This document shows, piece by piece, positions 24,089-35,171 of a stretch of 37,805 bases of DNA (position 1 is the stretch's first letter; each line of letters starts with the position of its first letter). The translations under genes were made by a program, and so were the position numbers. The notes beneath the pieces were generated by a model. It did not search any database. It was given only the letters and a program-made list of their open reading frames with translations, and was not told the DNA's origin. Origin of the DNA: Streptomyces altiplanensis (lineage in GTDB: Bacteria > Actinomycetota > Actinomycetes > Streptomycetales > Streptomycetaceae). The stretch covers positions 1-37,805 of the forward strand of contig RHMC01000062.1 of the NCBI GenBank assembly GCA_003719395.1, written 5' to 3'.

Positions 24089-24435
24089 TACCGGGAACCT
24101 TCCTTGCTGCTGACGACCACGGTGATGTGGCTGGTCCGCTTGCGGATCCGGTAGGCACGGCCCTGAGCGCGCGGACGGAACCGCTTCAGGGTCGGGCCCT
24201 CGTCGACGTACGCCTCGCTGATGACCAGCGAGGAGGCGTCCGTGTGGTCGTAGTTGTGCGCGGCGTTGGCAATGGCGCTGTCAAGCACCTTGCCTACCGG
24301 CACGCTGGCGGCCTGCGGGGCGAAACGCAGGACCGCCTGGGCCTCCGTGGCATCCATGCCACGGATAAGGTCCACCACGCGGCGGGCCTTCATGGGCGTG
24401 ACGCGGATGTACCGCGCCTGGGCCCTGGCTTCCAT
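24088..24435 (-). CDS. rplV: 50S ribosomal protein L22
   Basis: L22 lines the peptide exit tunnel; its hairpin is a site of macrolide-resistance mutations. ATG 24435 gives 115 residues, MEARAQARYIRVTPMKARRV, with AAHNYDHTDASSLVISEAY and FRPRAQGRAYRIRKRTSHIT, the beta-hairpin tip. AAGGGAC precedes this start; an in-frame ATG at 24465 would add ten residues not typical of the family. No hairpin deletion is seen. Confidence 0.97.
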   Translation of the reverse strand: MEARAQARYIRVTPMKARRVVDLIRGMDATEAQAVLRFAPQAASVPVGKVLDSAIANAAHNYDHTDASSLVISEAYVDEGPTLKRFRPRAQGRAYRIRKRTSHITVVVSSKEGSR

Positions 24436-24476
24436 GGTTGTCCCTTCGGTGTCGTTCATAGTCATCGCACCCCGCC

Positions 24477-24758
24477 TTAGCGGCGCTTCGACTTGCGGTC
24501 GTCCTTGACGTGGCCGCGGAAGGTGCGGGTCGGCGCAAACTCGCCGAGCTTGTGGCCGACCATCGACTCGGTGACGAACACCGGGACGTGAATCTTGCCG
24601 TTGTGCACCGCGATGGTGTGACCCAGCATGGCCGGGGTGATCATCGAGCGCCGGGACCAGGTCTTGATGACGTTCTTGGTGCCTGCCTCGTTCTGTACGT
24701 CCACCTTCTTGATGAGGTGTCCGTCGACGAAGGGCCCCTTCTTGAGACTACGCGGCAT
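24477..24758 (-). CDS. rpsS: 30S ribosomal protein S19
   Basis: S19 lies in the 30S head next to S13. The 93-residue product has MPRSLKKGPFVDGHLIKKV, IKTWSRRSMITPAMLGHTIA and HKLGEFAPTRTFRGHVK. It is complete and starts 12 nt after rplB. Confidence 0.99.
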   Translation of the reverse strand: MPRSLKKGPFVDGHLIKKVDVQNEAGTKNVIKTWSRRSMITPAMLGHTIAVHNGKIHVPVFVTESMVGHKLGEFAPTRTFRGHVKDDRKSKRR

Positions 24759-24770
24759 CTAAACCCGCTC

Positions 24771-25607
24771 CTAGCGCTTCTTGTTCGACTTGCGGCGGCG
24801 GACGATGTACTTGCTCGATGCCTTCTTCGGCGAGCGAGTACGACCTTCCTTCTGACCCCACGGGCTGACCGGGTGGCGACCACCGGAGGTCTTGCCCTCA
24901 CCGCCACCGTGCGGGTGGTCGACGGGGTTCATCGCGACACCACGAACGGTCGGGCGGACGCCCTTCCAGCGCATGCGGCCGGCCTTGCCCCAGTTGATGT
25001 TCGACTGCTCGGCGTTGCCGACCTCGCCGATCGTGGCGCGGCAGCGGGCGTCGACCAGGCGGATCTCACCGGAAGGCATACGAAGGTGGGCCATCGTGCC
25101 CTCCTTCGCCAGCAGCTGCACGGAGGCACCCGCGGAGCGGGCGAACTTCGCACCGCCGCCGGGCCGCAGCTCGATGGCGTGGATGGTCGTACCGACCGGG
25201 ATGTTGCGCAGCGCCAGGTTGTTGCCGGGCTTGATGTCGGCGCCAGGGCCGTTCTCAATCCGGTCACCCTGCGTGAGGCCACGCGGCGCGATGATGTAGC
25301 GCTTCTCGCCGTCTGCGTAGTGCAGGAGCGCGATGCGCGCGGTGCGGTTCGGGTCGTACTCGATGTGCGCGACCTTCGCCGGCACGCCGTCCTTGTCGTG
25401 ACGACGGAAGTCGATCACGCGGTAGGCGCGCTTGTGTCCGCCACCCTGGTGGCGAACGGTGATCCGACCGGCGTTGTTACGGCCGCCCTTGCTGTGCAGG
25501 GGGCGGACCAGCGACTTCTCCGGCGTGGACCGCGTGATCTCGACAAAGTCGGCTACGGAGGAGCCACGGCGGCCCGGCGTAGTCGGCTTGTACTTGCGGA
25601 TTCCCAT
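24771..25607 (-). CDS. rplB: 50S ribosomal protein L2
   Basis: L2 is needed for subunit association and peptidyl-transferase assembly. The 278-residue product has MGIRKYKPTTPGRRGSSVAD, the SH3-like and OB domains with VIDFRRHDKDGVPAKVAHIE, and the near-invariant C-terminal NPVDHPHGGGEGKTSGGRHP, whose His lies close to the catalytic centre. It starts 38 nt after the rplW stop. Confidence 0.99.
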   Translation of the reverse strand: MGIRKYKPTTPGRRGSSVADFVEITRSTPEKSLVRPLHSKGGRNNAGRITVRHQGGGHKRAYRVIDFRRHDKDGVPAKVAHIEYDPNRTARIALLHYADGEKRYIIAPRGLTQGDRIENGPGADIKPGNNLALRNIPVGTTIHAIELRPGGGAKFARSAGASVQLLAKEGTMAHLRMPSGEIRLVDARCRATIGEVGNAEQSNINWGKAGRMRWKGVRPTVRGVAMNPVDHPHGGGEGKTSGGRHPVSPWGQKEGRTRSPKKASSKYIVRRRKSNKKR

Positions 25608-25645
25608 TTCTCAGTCCTCGTCCGATTCCGGAGACTCGACCTCCG

Positions 25646-25969
25646 TCAGGAGGTCGGGCCGCCGAAGATGTCGATACGGTCGCCCTCGGCGAGGGTCACG
25701 ATGGCGCGCTTGGTGTCAGCACGTTTGCCGAAGCCGGTCTTGGTCCGCTTGCGCTTGCCCTGCCGGTTGATCGTGTTGACCCCGGTGACCTTGACCCCGA
25801 AGACCGCCTGGACGGCCTGCTTGATCTGGGTCTTGTTGGAGCCGGGCGCGACGATGAACGTGTACTTGTTCTCGTCGAGCAGCGCGTAGCTCTTCTCGGA
25901 AACAACCGGCTTGACGAGGACGTCGCGCGGGTCCGTGAAGGTCTTGCTGGTTACGTTCGTCTCAGCCAT
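25646..25969 (-). CDS. rplW: 50S ribosomal protein L23
   Basis: L23 surrounds the tunnel exit and is the docking point for trigger factor and SRP. The 107-residue protein has DVLVKPVVSEKSYALLDENK, the arm FIVAPGSNKTQIKQAVQAVF, and KRKRTKTGFGKRADTKRAIV. Its ATG overlaps the rplD stop in TGATG. Confidence 0.99.
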   Translation of the reverse strand: MAETNVTSKTFTDPRDVLVKPVVSEKSYALLDENKYTFIVAPGSNKTQIKQAVQAVFGVKVTGVNTINRQGKRKRTKTGFGKRADTKRAIVTLAEGDRIDIFGGPTS

Positions 25970-26622
25970 CAGACGTCGCTCCCTTCGGTCTCATCGGCCT
26001 TGGTGGGGCCAGACACGAAAGACTCGAAGGCGGCCTGGGTGAAGACCACGTCGTCGGAGACGAGCACGTCGTACGTGTTGAGCTGGCCCGGCTCCAGGAG
26101 GTGCACCTGGGGCAGGTTGCGGGCGGACAGCCACGCGGCCTCGTCCGAACGCTCGGCGACCAGGAGCACGTGCTTGCGCTCGCTGACCTTGCCCAGCAGG
26201 GACTTCGCGGCCTTCGTGGAAACCGCACCCTCGACCACGCCGGAGACGACGTGGATGCGAGCGTTGCGCGCCCGGTCGGTGAGGGCGCCACGCAGAGCGG
26301 CGGCCTTCATCTTCTTGGGCGTGCGCTGCGAGTAGTCACGCGGCTGCGGGCCGTGGACAACGCCACCGCCGGCGAACTGCGGGGCGCGGGTCGAACCCTG
26401 ACGGGCGCGGCCGGTGCCCTTCTGGCGGTACGGCTTCCTGCCGCCACCACGGACTTCGCCACGGCTCTTGGTCTTGTGCGTGCCCTGGCGGGCAGCGGCC
26501 AGCTGAGCGACGACGACCTGGTGGATCAGCGGAATGCTGACCTTGGCGTCGAAGATCTCCGCGGGGAGCTCGACCGTCCCGGTCTTGTCGCCTGCCGGCG
26601 AAAGGATGTCAATGGTGCTCAT
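25969..26622 (-). CDS. rplD: 50S ribosomal protein L4
   Basis: L4 lines the exit tunnel and in gamma-proteobacteria represses its own S10 operon. ATG 26622 (MSTIDILSPAGDKTGTVELP) gives 217 residues; the long tunnel loop contains GTHKTKSRGEVRGGGRKPYR and QKGTGRARQGSTRAPQFAGG, with no obvious macrolide-resistance change. An alternative start at 26724 lies inside rplC and is rejected. It begins 7 nt after the rplC stop. Confidence 0.98.
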   Translation of the reverse strand: MSTIDILSPAGDKTGTVELPAEIFDAKVSIPLIHQVVVAQLAAARQGTHKTKSRGEVRGGGRKPYRQKGTGRARQGSTRAPQFAGGGVVHGPQPRDYSQRTPKKMKAAALRGALTDRARNARIHVVSGVVEGAVSTKAAKSLLGKVSERKHVLLVAERSDEAAWLSARNLPQVHLLEPGQLNTYDVLVSDDVVFTQAAFESFVSGPTKADETEGSDV

Positions 26623-26629
26623 CGGTTCC

Positions 26630-27274
26630 TCAAACCCCCTTGGCCGCGGTGCGGACCAGGACGAGGCCACCGTTGGGGCCGGGGACGGCGCCCTTGATGA
26701 GCAGCAGACCCTTCTCGGCGTCAACGGCGTGGACGGTCAGGTTCTGGGTGGTGACCCGCTCGTTGCCCATACGACCCGCCATGCGCATGCCCTTGAAGAC
26801 ACGGCCGGGAGTAGCACAGCCACCGATGGAACCGGGCTTGCGGTGCACGCGGTGGGCACCGTGCGAAGCCTTGCCACCGGCGAAGTTGTGACGCTTCATG
26901 ACACCGGCGAAGCCCTTGCCCTTGCTCTTGCCCGTGACGTCAACCTTGACGCCGGACTCGAACACCTCGGCAGTGATCTCCTGGCCGAGCGTGTACTCGC
27001 TGGCGTCGGAGGTGCGGAGCTCCACCAGGTGGCGGCGCGGGGTCACGTCGGCCTTGGCGAAGTGGCCCTTGAGGGGCTTGTTCACCTTGCGAGGGTCGAT
27101 CTCGCCGAAGGCGATCTGGACCGACTCGTAGCCGTCGGAGTCATTCGTGCGGACCTGGGTCACGACATTAGGCCCGGCCTTGACGACGGTCACCGGGACA
27201 ACCCGGTTGTTCTCGTCCCAGACCTGGGTCATGCCGAGCTTCTCGCCCAGGATGCCCTTAATCTGCTTAGCCAT
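26630..27274 (-). CDS. rplC: 50S ribosomal protein L3
   Basis: L3 is an assembly initiator whose loop reaches the peptidyl-transferase centre. The 214-residue product has MAKQIKGILGEKLGMTQVWD, GFAGVMKRHNFAGGKASHGA and HRKPGSIGGCATPGRVFKGM, the functional loop with the Gln or Gly/Ala tip typical of bacteria. It starts 14 nt after the rpsJ stop. Confidence 0.99.
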   Translation of the reverse strand: MAKQIKGILGEKLGMTQVWDENNRVVPVTVVKAGPNVVTQVRTNDSDGYESVQIAFGEIDPRKVNKPLKGHFAKADVTPRRHLVELRTSDASEYTLGQEITAEVFESGVKVDVTGKSKGKGFAGVMKRHNFAGGKASHGAHRVHRKPGSIGGCATPGRVFKGMRMAGRMGNERVTTQNLTVHAVDAEKGLLLIKGAVPGPNGGLVLVRTAAKGV

Positions 27275-27288
27275 CTTTCCCGCGCCTC

Positions 27289-27597
27289 TCAGAGCTTGAT
27301 CTCGATGTCAACGCCGGCCGGAAGGTCCAGGCGCATCAGCGAGTCAACGGTCTTGGGCGTCGGGTCGAGGATGTCGATGAGGCGCTTGTGGGTGCGCATC
27401 TCGAAGTGCTCGCGAGAATCCTTGTACTTGTGCGGCGACTTGATGACGCAGTACACGTTCTTCTCTGTGGGCAGCGGCACCGGGCCCGCGACCGACGCAC
27501 CAGTGCGAGTCACCGTCTCGACGATCTTCTTCGCCGAAGAGTCGATGACCTCGTGGTCGTAGGCCTTGAGCCGGATGCGGATCTTCTGTCCCGCCAT
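27289..27597 (-). CDS. rpsJ: 30S ribosomal protein S10 (NusE)
   Basis: S10 is a 30S-head protein and, as NusE, joins NusB in antitermination complexes. The 102-residue protein has MAGQKIRIRLKAYDHEVIDS, TGASVAGPVPLPTEKNVYCV and KDSREHFEMRTHKRLIDILD. Its ATG is preceded by only a weak AGGTAG ribosome site. It opens the S10 array, with a promoter at 27985-28012 and a leader of about 380 nt. Confidence 0.99.
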   Translation of the reverse strand: MAGQKIRIRLKAYDHEVIDSSAKKIVETVTRTGASVAGPVPLPTEKNVYCVIKSPHKYKDSREHFEMRTHKRLIDILDPTPKTVDSLMRLDLPAGVDIEIKL

Positions 27598-27668
27598 GGC
27601 TACCTAGTAGTCCTGTTCTCTCGTCACGCTCTGGGACCCGGGGGGCTGTCTCTGCCAGCACCGCTCTT

Positions 27669-27695
27669 CTCCGACCCACGCGGTCGGGCGTGTCG
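27669..27695 (-). promoter_or_regulatory. Shared leader element, rpsJ copy
   Basis: These 27 nt are identical at 26 positions to 34914-34940 upstream of rpsL. On the minus strand the core CCGACCGCGTGGGTCGG can fold (CCGACC / GGTCGG, 5-nt loop). It lies 71 nt before the rpsJ start, in the transcribed leader. The single difference is one base in the part before the hairpin (G here, A in the rpsL copy, on the minus strand). Confidence 0.7.
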
Positions 27696-27984
27696 CATCC
27701 TCGCCAGTAAGAAATCCCGAAGGTTTTCCCTGCAGTAGGGGATGCGGTCCGCGACCGCAAGCCGGGGGAAGAACACCCACCGGGTGCCTGGTATCAGCCC
27801 CGCCAACGCTTCCCGAAAGATTCCCGTACGTCCGCCCCAGCGCTGCCCGGAGGGGCAGTTGGGACGACGAGTACTGTGGGACTCGCTTCCGGTCCTCCCG
27901 ACGGGAGCGCGCAGCATCGGCACTCAACCGAGCAACCCCGACAGTCTGCCATACGGGGCACAGCCCGCGCCAATCGGGCGCAAG

Positions 27985-28012
27985 AGATTACCCCGTGCGT
28001 GACGAACGTCAA
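27985..28012 (-). promoter_or_regulatory. Candidate rpsJ (S10 operon) promoter
   Basis: Minus-strand TTGACG (28007-28012) and TAATCT (27985-27990) are 16 nt apart, a good principal-sigma match. Transcription would begin near 27978, giving a leader of about 380 nt before rpsJ. A weaker second site may lie slightly downstream. Confidence 0.6.
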
Positions 28013-28312
28013 ACCCGGCTCCCCCGGGCGCGCCGTGACCGCACGGGCGCCTTCGCCCGCACCTCGCGGACGCCCGGCCTCCCCCTCCGACGGAGTCCGC
28101 CGGCTTCGGCGTGCCTCAACCGCCCTGTTTCCAGAAGGCGTTCAAGGCGTCGGCGCAGGTCATTCCGGCTTCGCCGCGGCATCCGTGCATCGCACGCGTC
28201 TCCGCACACGCGGCCGCGCAGAGGCAACCCCGCGCACTGAATCTCCGTCCTTTTTCACAGAACGCAGCGCGAAGGACCGCCCGCTGCGGGGGAAGCGGAC
28301 GGAGCAGCACGC

Positions 28313-30389
28313 GTGACCAGCAGGACCGAACGGGGGCTCTCCCCTGCCCGCTCTCAGGACACCACCGCATCCGGCCCCGGCAGGCGCGCCGTCGTCGCCG
28401 TCACCGGCGGCATCGCCCTCACCGCCTGCTCCGTCCCCGCCCCGCGCCGGACGGGCCCCGTCGCCGACCCGGTCCCCGGCAAGCAGATAGCAGGCCCCCG
28501 TCACGCGCTGCTGATGCAGATCCTGGCGCACCCCGACGACGACCTGTACTTCATGAACCCGGACACCCGGCAGACGCTGGACTCCGGCACCCCGCTGGTC
28601 TGCGTGTACGTCACCGCGGGTGAGGCCAACGGCGTCAACCGGATACCCGGCGCCGCCCCCCGGCCCGCCGACAGGGGGGCGTACTCCTCCGCCCGTCACC
28701 AGGGGCTGCGCCAGGCATACGCCGTCCTCCTGGGCCTCCCCCGGTTCACCCGGTGGCAGAAGTCCGTGACCACCCTGCGCGGGGACCACAGGGCCGAGCT
28801 GAACACCCTCGCGAACGGTGACCGACGGGTCGAGCTGATCTTCCTCAACCTGGCCATGCACACCTCGTGGAAGCGGCTGGGGCTGCCCAGCCTGTGGGAG
28901 GCGCGCGGCCTGTCGCTGCGCACCGTCGTGGCCGACGGCTCGCCCCTGCAGAAGGCCGGCTCGTACGACTACGAGGGGCTCATCGACGTACTCGCGGGGC
29001 TGATGGACCGGTACCGCCCCACGGTCGTGCAGACCCTCGACCCCGACCCCGACATCCAGCACAGCGACGAGACCACCCGGCGCCACGACAGCGAGCAGCC
29101 CGGCTACTCCGACCACGCGGACCACACCGCGGTCGCCTCCTTCACCTGGGCCGCGATGATCCGGTGGGTCGCCGAGGCGACGGAGGGCGGCGGGGCCGTG
29201 CCGGGATTCGTCACCACCGCTTACCGCGGCTACTACAACCGCCACTGGCCGAAGAACCTCCCCGGGCCCGTGGTCAGGGAGAAGGCCGCGCACCTCGTGC
29301 CGTACGGCGGTGGGCCCGACTGGGCGTGCGGGAACGCGGCGGGCTGCGGCGACTACAACGTCGGCGGCGACCGTCCGCTCACCAACCGCAAGGGCTGGGT
29401 CCGGTCCACCCACTACCGCTACCCCGGCGCCCGGCCCGTCGTCACCACCGGTTCCGACGGGGCGCCTCACGGCGTACAGCGTGCTGGGGCCTGCGGGTCG
29501 CGCGCTGGCGCGAGACGGCGCGCGGCAGCGGCTCGTGGGGCGCGCCGGACGACCTCGGCGGCGGACCACTGGCTCCGGCGCTCGGCGCGGCCACGCTCGA
29601 AGACGGCCGGCAGCTCCTCTTCGGCCTGCGCTTCTCCGCGCTCACGGGCCACGGCGCGGCCAACACGCGCGAGATCGTGCACCGAGCAGCGCGCGCCCGG
29701 CGGCAGGTTCGGCGCCTGGACCGGCCTCGGCAACCCGGAGAAGCGTCATGACCGGGGCCGCCGCATCGGCTCCCCCGTCGCGGTGGCGGCGCCCGACGGC
29801 CGGGTCCATCTCTTCGTACGGAACGCGGACAAGGGCATCAGCACGCGCGTCCGCGGCGCGGCCGGCAGCTGGGACGCCTGGCGCGACCTCGGCGGCGGCG
29901 AGATCCAGGACGGCCTCGCGGCGGCGGTGGACCGCGCCGGCCGCGTCCACGTCTTCGCCGCGGGGCGCGAGACCGTGCACCACTGGACGCAGGACGCGCC
30001 GGGCCGGCCGGTGGGCGCGCGCCCCGGCACGGGCTGCCCACGCCGGGAGGCTCCCCCACCGCCCTCGCGGCGCCGGACGGCGGCATGGACGTGGTGTACC
30101 GGCGGCCCGCGACGGCCCGTCTGACGACGGCACGGGTGGGCGGCAGCAGCCCGGTGCGGCTGCGGTTCAACGGGTACGGGACGGTGGCGCGGCGGTCCGC
30201 TCCGACGGGGCCCGTCCTGCTGGGCCGCAGCCCCGAGGGGCAGGTCCAGCTGCTCGCGGGCGGCCGCCTGGTACGCCGTGAGGACGGCGCCCCGGCCTCC
30301 CTGGAGGGCCCGGCACTGCACGTCGCCCACAGGGCCCGGTCGTGGTCGGCCTGGGCCCGGATGCCATGCCCTGGCTCTGGCGGCCCTAG
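28313..30389 (+). pseudogene. PIG-L/LmbE-family lipoprotein with C-terminal beta-propeller, frameshifted
   Basis: The first 380 or so residues from GTG 28313 are intact. The N-terminus has GRRAVVAVTGGIALTAC, a twin-arginine-like lipoprotein signal with lipobox LTAC. The PIG-L domain has the zinc motif LAHPDDDLYF and the later SDHADHTAV ligand, typical of GlcNAc-type deacetylases. The C-terminal part reads as propeller repeats (GSPVAVAAPDGRVHLFVRN, VHVFAAGRETVHHW) resembling PLL/lectin-like blades, but only by changing frame at about 29459-29462 (a four-G run), 29487, 29690, 30030 and a duplicated ATGCC at 30361-30370; the TAG is then 30387-30389. The gene lies alone and reversed between tuf and rpsJ. 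Its substrate is unknown: extracellular or membrane glycan deacetylation is only a guess. Whether the breaks are real or errors is open. Confidence 0.75.
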
Positions 30390-30431
30390 GGGGGAGGGCC
30401 CCCGCGAGCAAGCGGGGACGGCAAAAGCAGA

Positions 30432-30471
30432 AAGGGCCCCGGCGCGCCGCGAACGGCGGGCCGGGGCCCTT
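30432..30471. terminator. Bidirectional terminator between tuf and the PIG-L gene
   Basis: AAGGGCCCCGGC (30432-30443) and GCCGGGGCCCTT (30460-30471) form a 12-bp stem, extended inside by CGCCG/CGGCG. On the minus strand TTCTGCTTTTG follows the stem; on the plus strand CTTGG follows. It lies 39 nt after the tuf stop and ends both convergent transcripts. Confidence 0.85.
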
Positions 30472-30510
30472 CTTGGTGCTCTGGTGGAGCTACCAGGTCA
30501 AGCCACGAAA

Positions 30511-31704
<1,194 letters not shown>

Positions 31705-31772
31705 TGGGTCCTCCTGGAGTGGTTCTGTACGCCTTGCTTCATCGGCGCCAGGTGATCTTTGCTGGGATGCCA

Positions 31773-31818
31773 ACCGCCGGGGTCTCCCACACGGGGTCGC
31801 GGGGAAACCCCCGGCGGT
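31773..31818 (-). promoter_or_regulatory. Structured fusA-tuf spacer
   Basis: The arms ACCGCCGGGGTCTCCC (31773-31788) and GGGAAACCCCCGGCGGT (31802-31818) pair over about 16 bp with one bulged base. The hairpin starts 33 nt after the fusA stop. On the minus strand TAGGCT lies just before it and TTGACG a few bases further upstream (spaced too closely for a pair), so a tuf promoter is possible but not shown. It could be a terminator of fusA transcripts or a leader structure for tuf. Confidence 0.55.
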
Positions 31819-31850
31819 CGGGTCAAGCCTAAAGCGTCAACTCGGGGGAG

Positions 31851-33980
<2,130 letters not shown>

Positions 33981-34018
33981 AAGGCTCAATCTTCTCTCGG
34001 TCTCGATGTGGGTAGCGA

Positions 34019-34489
34019 CTACCAGCGGTAGTGCGCGAAGGCCTTGTTGGACTCGGCCATCTTGTGGGTGTCCTCGCGCTTCTTGACGGCAGCGCCAAGA
34101 CCGTTGGAGGCGTCGAGCAGCTCGTTCATGAGGCGCTCGGTCATGGTCTTCTCGCGGCGGGCGCGGGAGTAACCCACGACCCAGCGCAGCGCGAGCGTGG
34201 CCGCACGACCGGGCTTGACCTCGATCGGCACCTGGTACGTGGCGCCACCGACACGGCGGGACTTGACCTCGAGAGACGGCTTGACGTTCTCAAGAGCGCG
34301 CTTCAGCGTGATGACCGGGTCAGCGCCGGTCTTCTCGCGGAGGCCTTCCATGGCGCCGTAGACGATCCGCTCGGCGGTGGAACGCTTGCCGTCGAGCAGG
34401 ATCTTGTTGATCAGCGACGTGACAAGAGGAGAGCTGTAGACCGGGTCGATGATGACCGGGCGCTTCGGGGCGGGGCCCTTACGAGGCAT
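34019..34489 (-). CDS. rpsG: 30S ribosomal protein S7
   Basis: S7 starts assembly of the 30S head and regulates the str operon in E. coli. The 156-residue protein has MPRKGPAPKRPVIIDPVYSS, VTSLINKILLDGKRSTAERI, GGATYQVPIEVKPGRAATLA and LLDASNGLGAAVKKREDTHK. It is complete and starts 2 nt after the rpsL stop. Confidence 0.99.
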   Translation of the reverse strand: MPRKGPAPKRPVIIDPVYSSPLVTSLINKILLDGKRSTAERIVYGAMEGLREKTGADPVITLKRALENVKPSLEVKSRRVGGATYQVPIEVKPGRAATLALRWVVGYSRARREKTMTERLMNELLDASNGLGAAVKKREDTHKMAESNKAFAHYRW

Positions 34490-34491
34490 TC

Positions 34492-34863
34492 TTACTTCTC
34501 CTTCTTGGCGCCGTAGCGGCTGCGAGCCTGCTTACGGTTCTTGACGCCCTGCGTGTCGAGGGAACCACGGATGATCTTGTAGCGAACACCCGGCAGGTCC
34601 TTCACACGACCGCCACGCACGAGCACGATCGAGTGCTCCTGCAGGTTGTGGCCCTCACCCGGGATGTAAGCAGTGACTTCGATCCCGCTGGTCAGACGCA
34701 CACGCGCGACCTTACGCAGGGCCGAGTTCGGCTTCTTCGGGGTGGTCGTGAACACACGCGTGCAGACGCCGCGGCGCTGAGGGGAACCCTCGAGTGCGGG
34801 CGTCTTGTTCTTCTCGACCTTGTCCTGCCGGCCCTTGCGGACCAGCTGCTGGATCGTAGGCAC
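34492..34863 (-). CDS. rpsL: 30S ribosomal protein S12
   Basis: S12 sits at the decoding centre. The 123-residue protein has MPTIQQLVRKGRQDKVEKNK, TTPKKPNSALRKVARVRL and LVRGGRVKDLPGVRYK. Lys43 and Lys88, where Streptomyces streptomycin-resistance mutations fall, are both wild type. The start is GTG 34863, whose first base is the last base of a TAG that ends an upstream open frame. It heads the str operon behind a promoter (35062-35090) and a leader of about 190 nt. Confidence 0.98.
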   Translation of the reverse strand: MPTIQQLVRKGRQDKVEKNKTPALEGSPQRRGVCTRVFTTTPKKPNSALRKVARVRLTSGIEVTAYIPGEGHNLQEHSIVLVRGGRVKDLPGVRYKIIRGSLDTQGVKNRKQARSRYGAKKEK

Positions 34864-34913
34864 TACTTCTCCGGTTTCTGTGTGCCGATCACTGTGAAAC
34901 TAACCTGGAACAC

Positions 34914-34940
34914 CTCCGACCCACGCGGTCGGGTGTGTCG
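34914..34940 (-). promoter_or_regulatory. Shared leader element, rpsL copy
   Basis: This is the second copy of the element at 27669-27695, with 26 of 27 bases identical. The core CCGACCGCGTGGGTCGG is a potential hairpin. It lies 50 nt before the rpsL start and inside the transcript predicted from 35062-35090. Confidence 0.7.
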
Positions 34941-35061
34941 AATACTGCGAACCGCCCCGCCCTCAGGCGGAATGAGCACAGATTGCGGTGGCCGTTCACG
35001 GACTCGCAGTGCGGCTGAGGACACGCACACGAGCCCAGGCACACCCCAGGCACAAGGTCTG

Positions 35062-35090
35062 AGCGTACCTACCTCATGGACTCCGGTCAA
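35062..35090 (-). promoter_or_regulatory. Candidate rpsL (str operon) promoter
   Basis: Minus-strand TTGACC (35085-35090) and TACGCT (35062-35067) are separated by 17 nt. This fits the principal sigma factor consensus and would start the message near 35055, about 190 nt upstream of rpsL. Confidence 0.65.
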
Positions 35091-35171
35091 AACAAATGCC
35101 CACGCGCGGGACAGGCCGGGCACGCGGCGACGGGCCAGGTCAGGCGTACGCCCCTGCGGGTGCCGCCCGGC

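Larger units (their letters stand above)
27598..28312. other. Intergenic region: long rpsJ leader and divergent spacer
   Basis: This 715-nt stretch has no gene I accept. The minus strand holds a promoter (27985-28012) and the rpsJ leader of about 380 nt. The leader contains a perfect hairpin TGCGGTC-CGC-GACCGCA (27743-27759) and the 27-nt element at 27669-27695 that recurs upstream of rpsL. The 28013-28312 part leads to the plus-strand PIG-L gene; I see no clear plus-strand promoter there. Open frames here are the usual high-GC background. One minus-strand frame ends MTCADALNAFWKQGG near 28116-28160, and I cannot support it as a gene. Confidence 0.7.
34864..35171. other. Intergenic region: rpsL leader and promoter
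   Basis: This 308-nt stretch lies between rpsL and the hypothetical gene at 35172. It contains the 27-nt element shared with the rpsJ leader (34914-34940) and the promoter at 35062-35090. An 86-codon minus-strand open frame (35123-34863) runs through it and ends in TAG overlapping the rpsL GTG; it is probably background but could be a leader peptide. Confidence 0.7.

Noticed and set aside
28116..28370. Minus-strand frame ending MTCADALNAFWKQGG upstream of the PIG-L gene
   Set aside because: The end looks less random than its surroundings, but there is no good start, no ribosome site and no recognised family.
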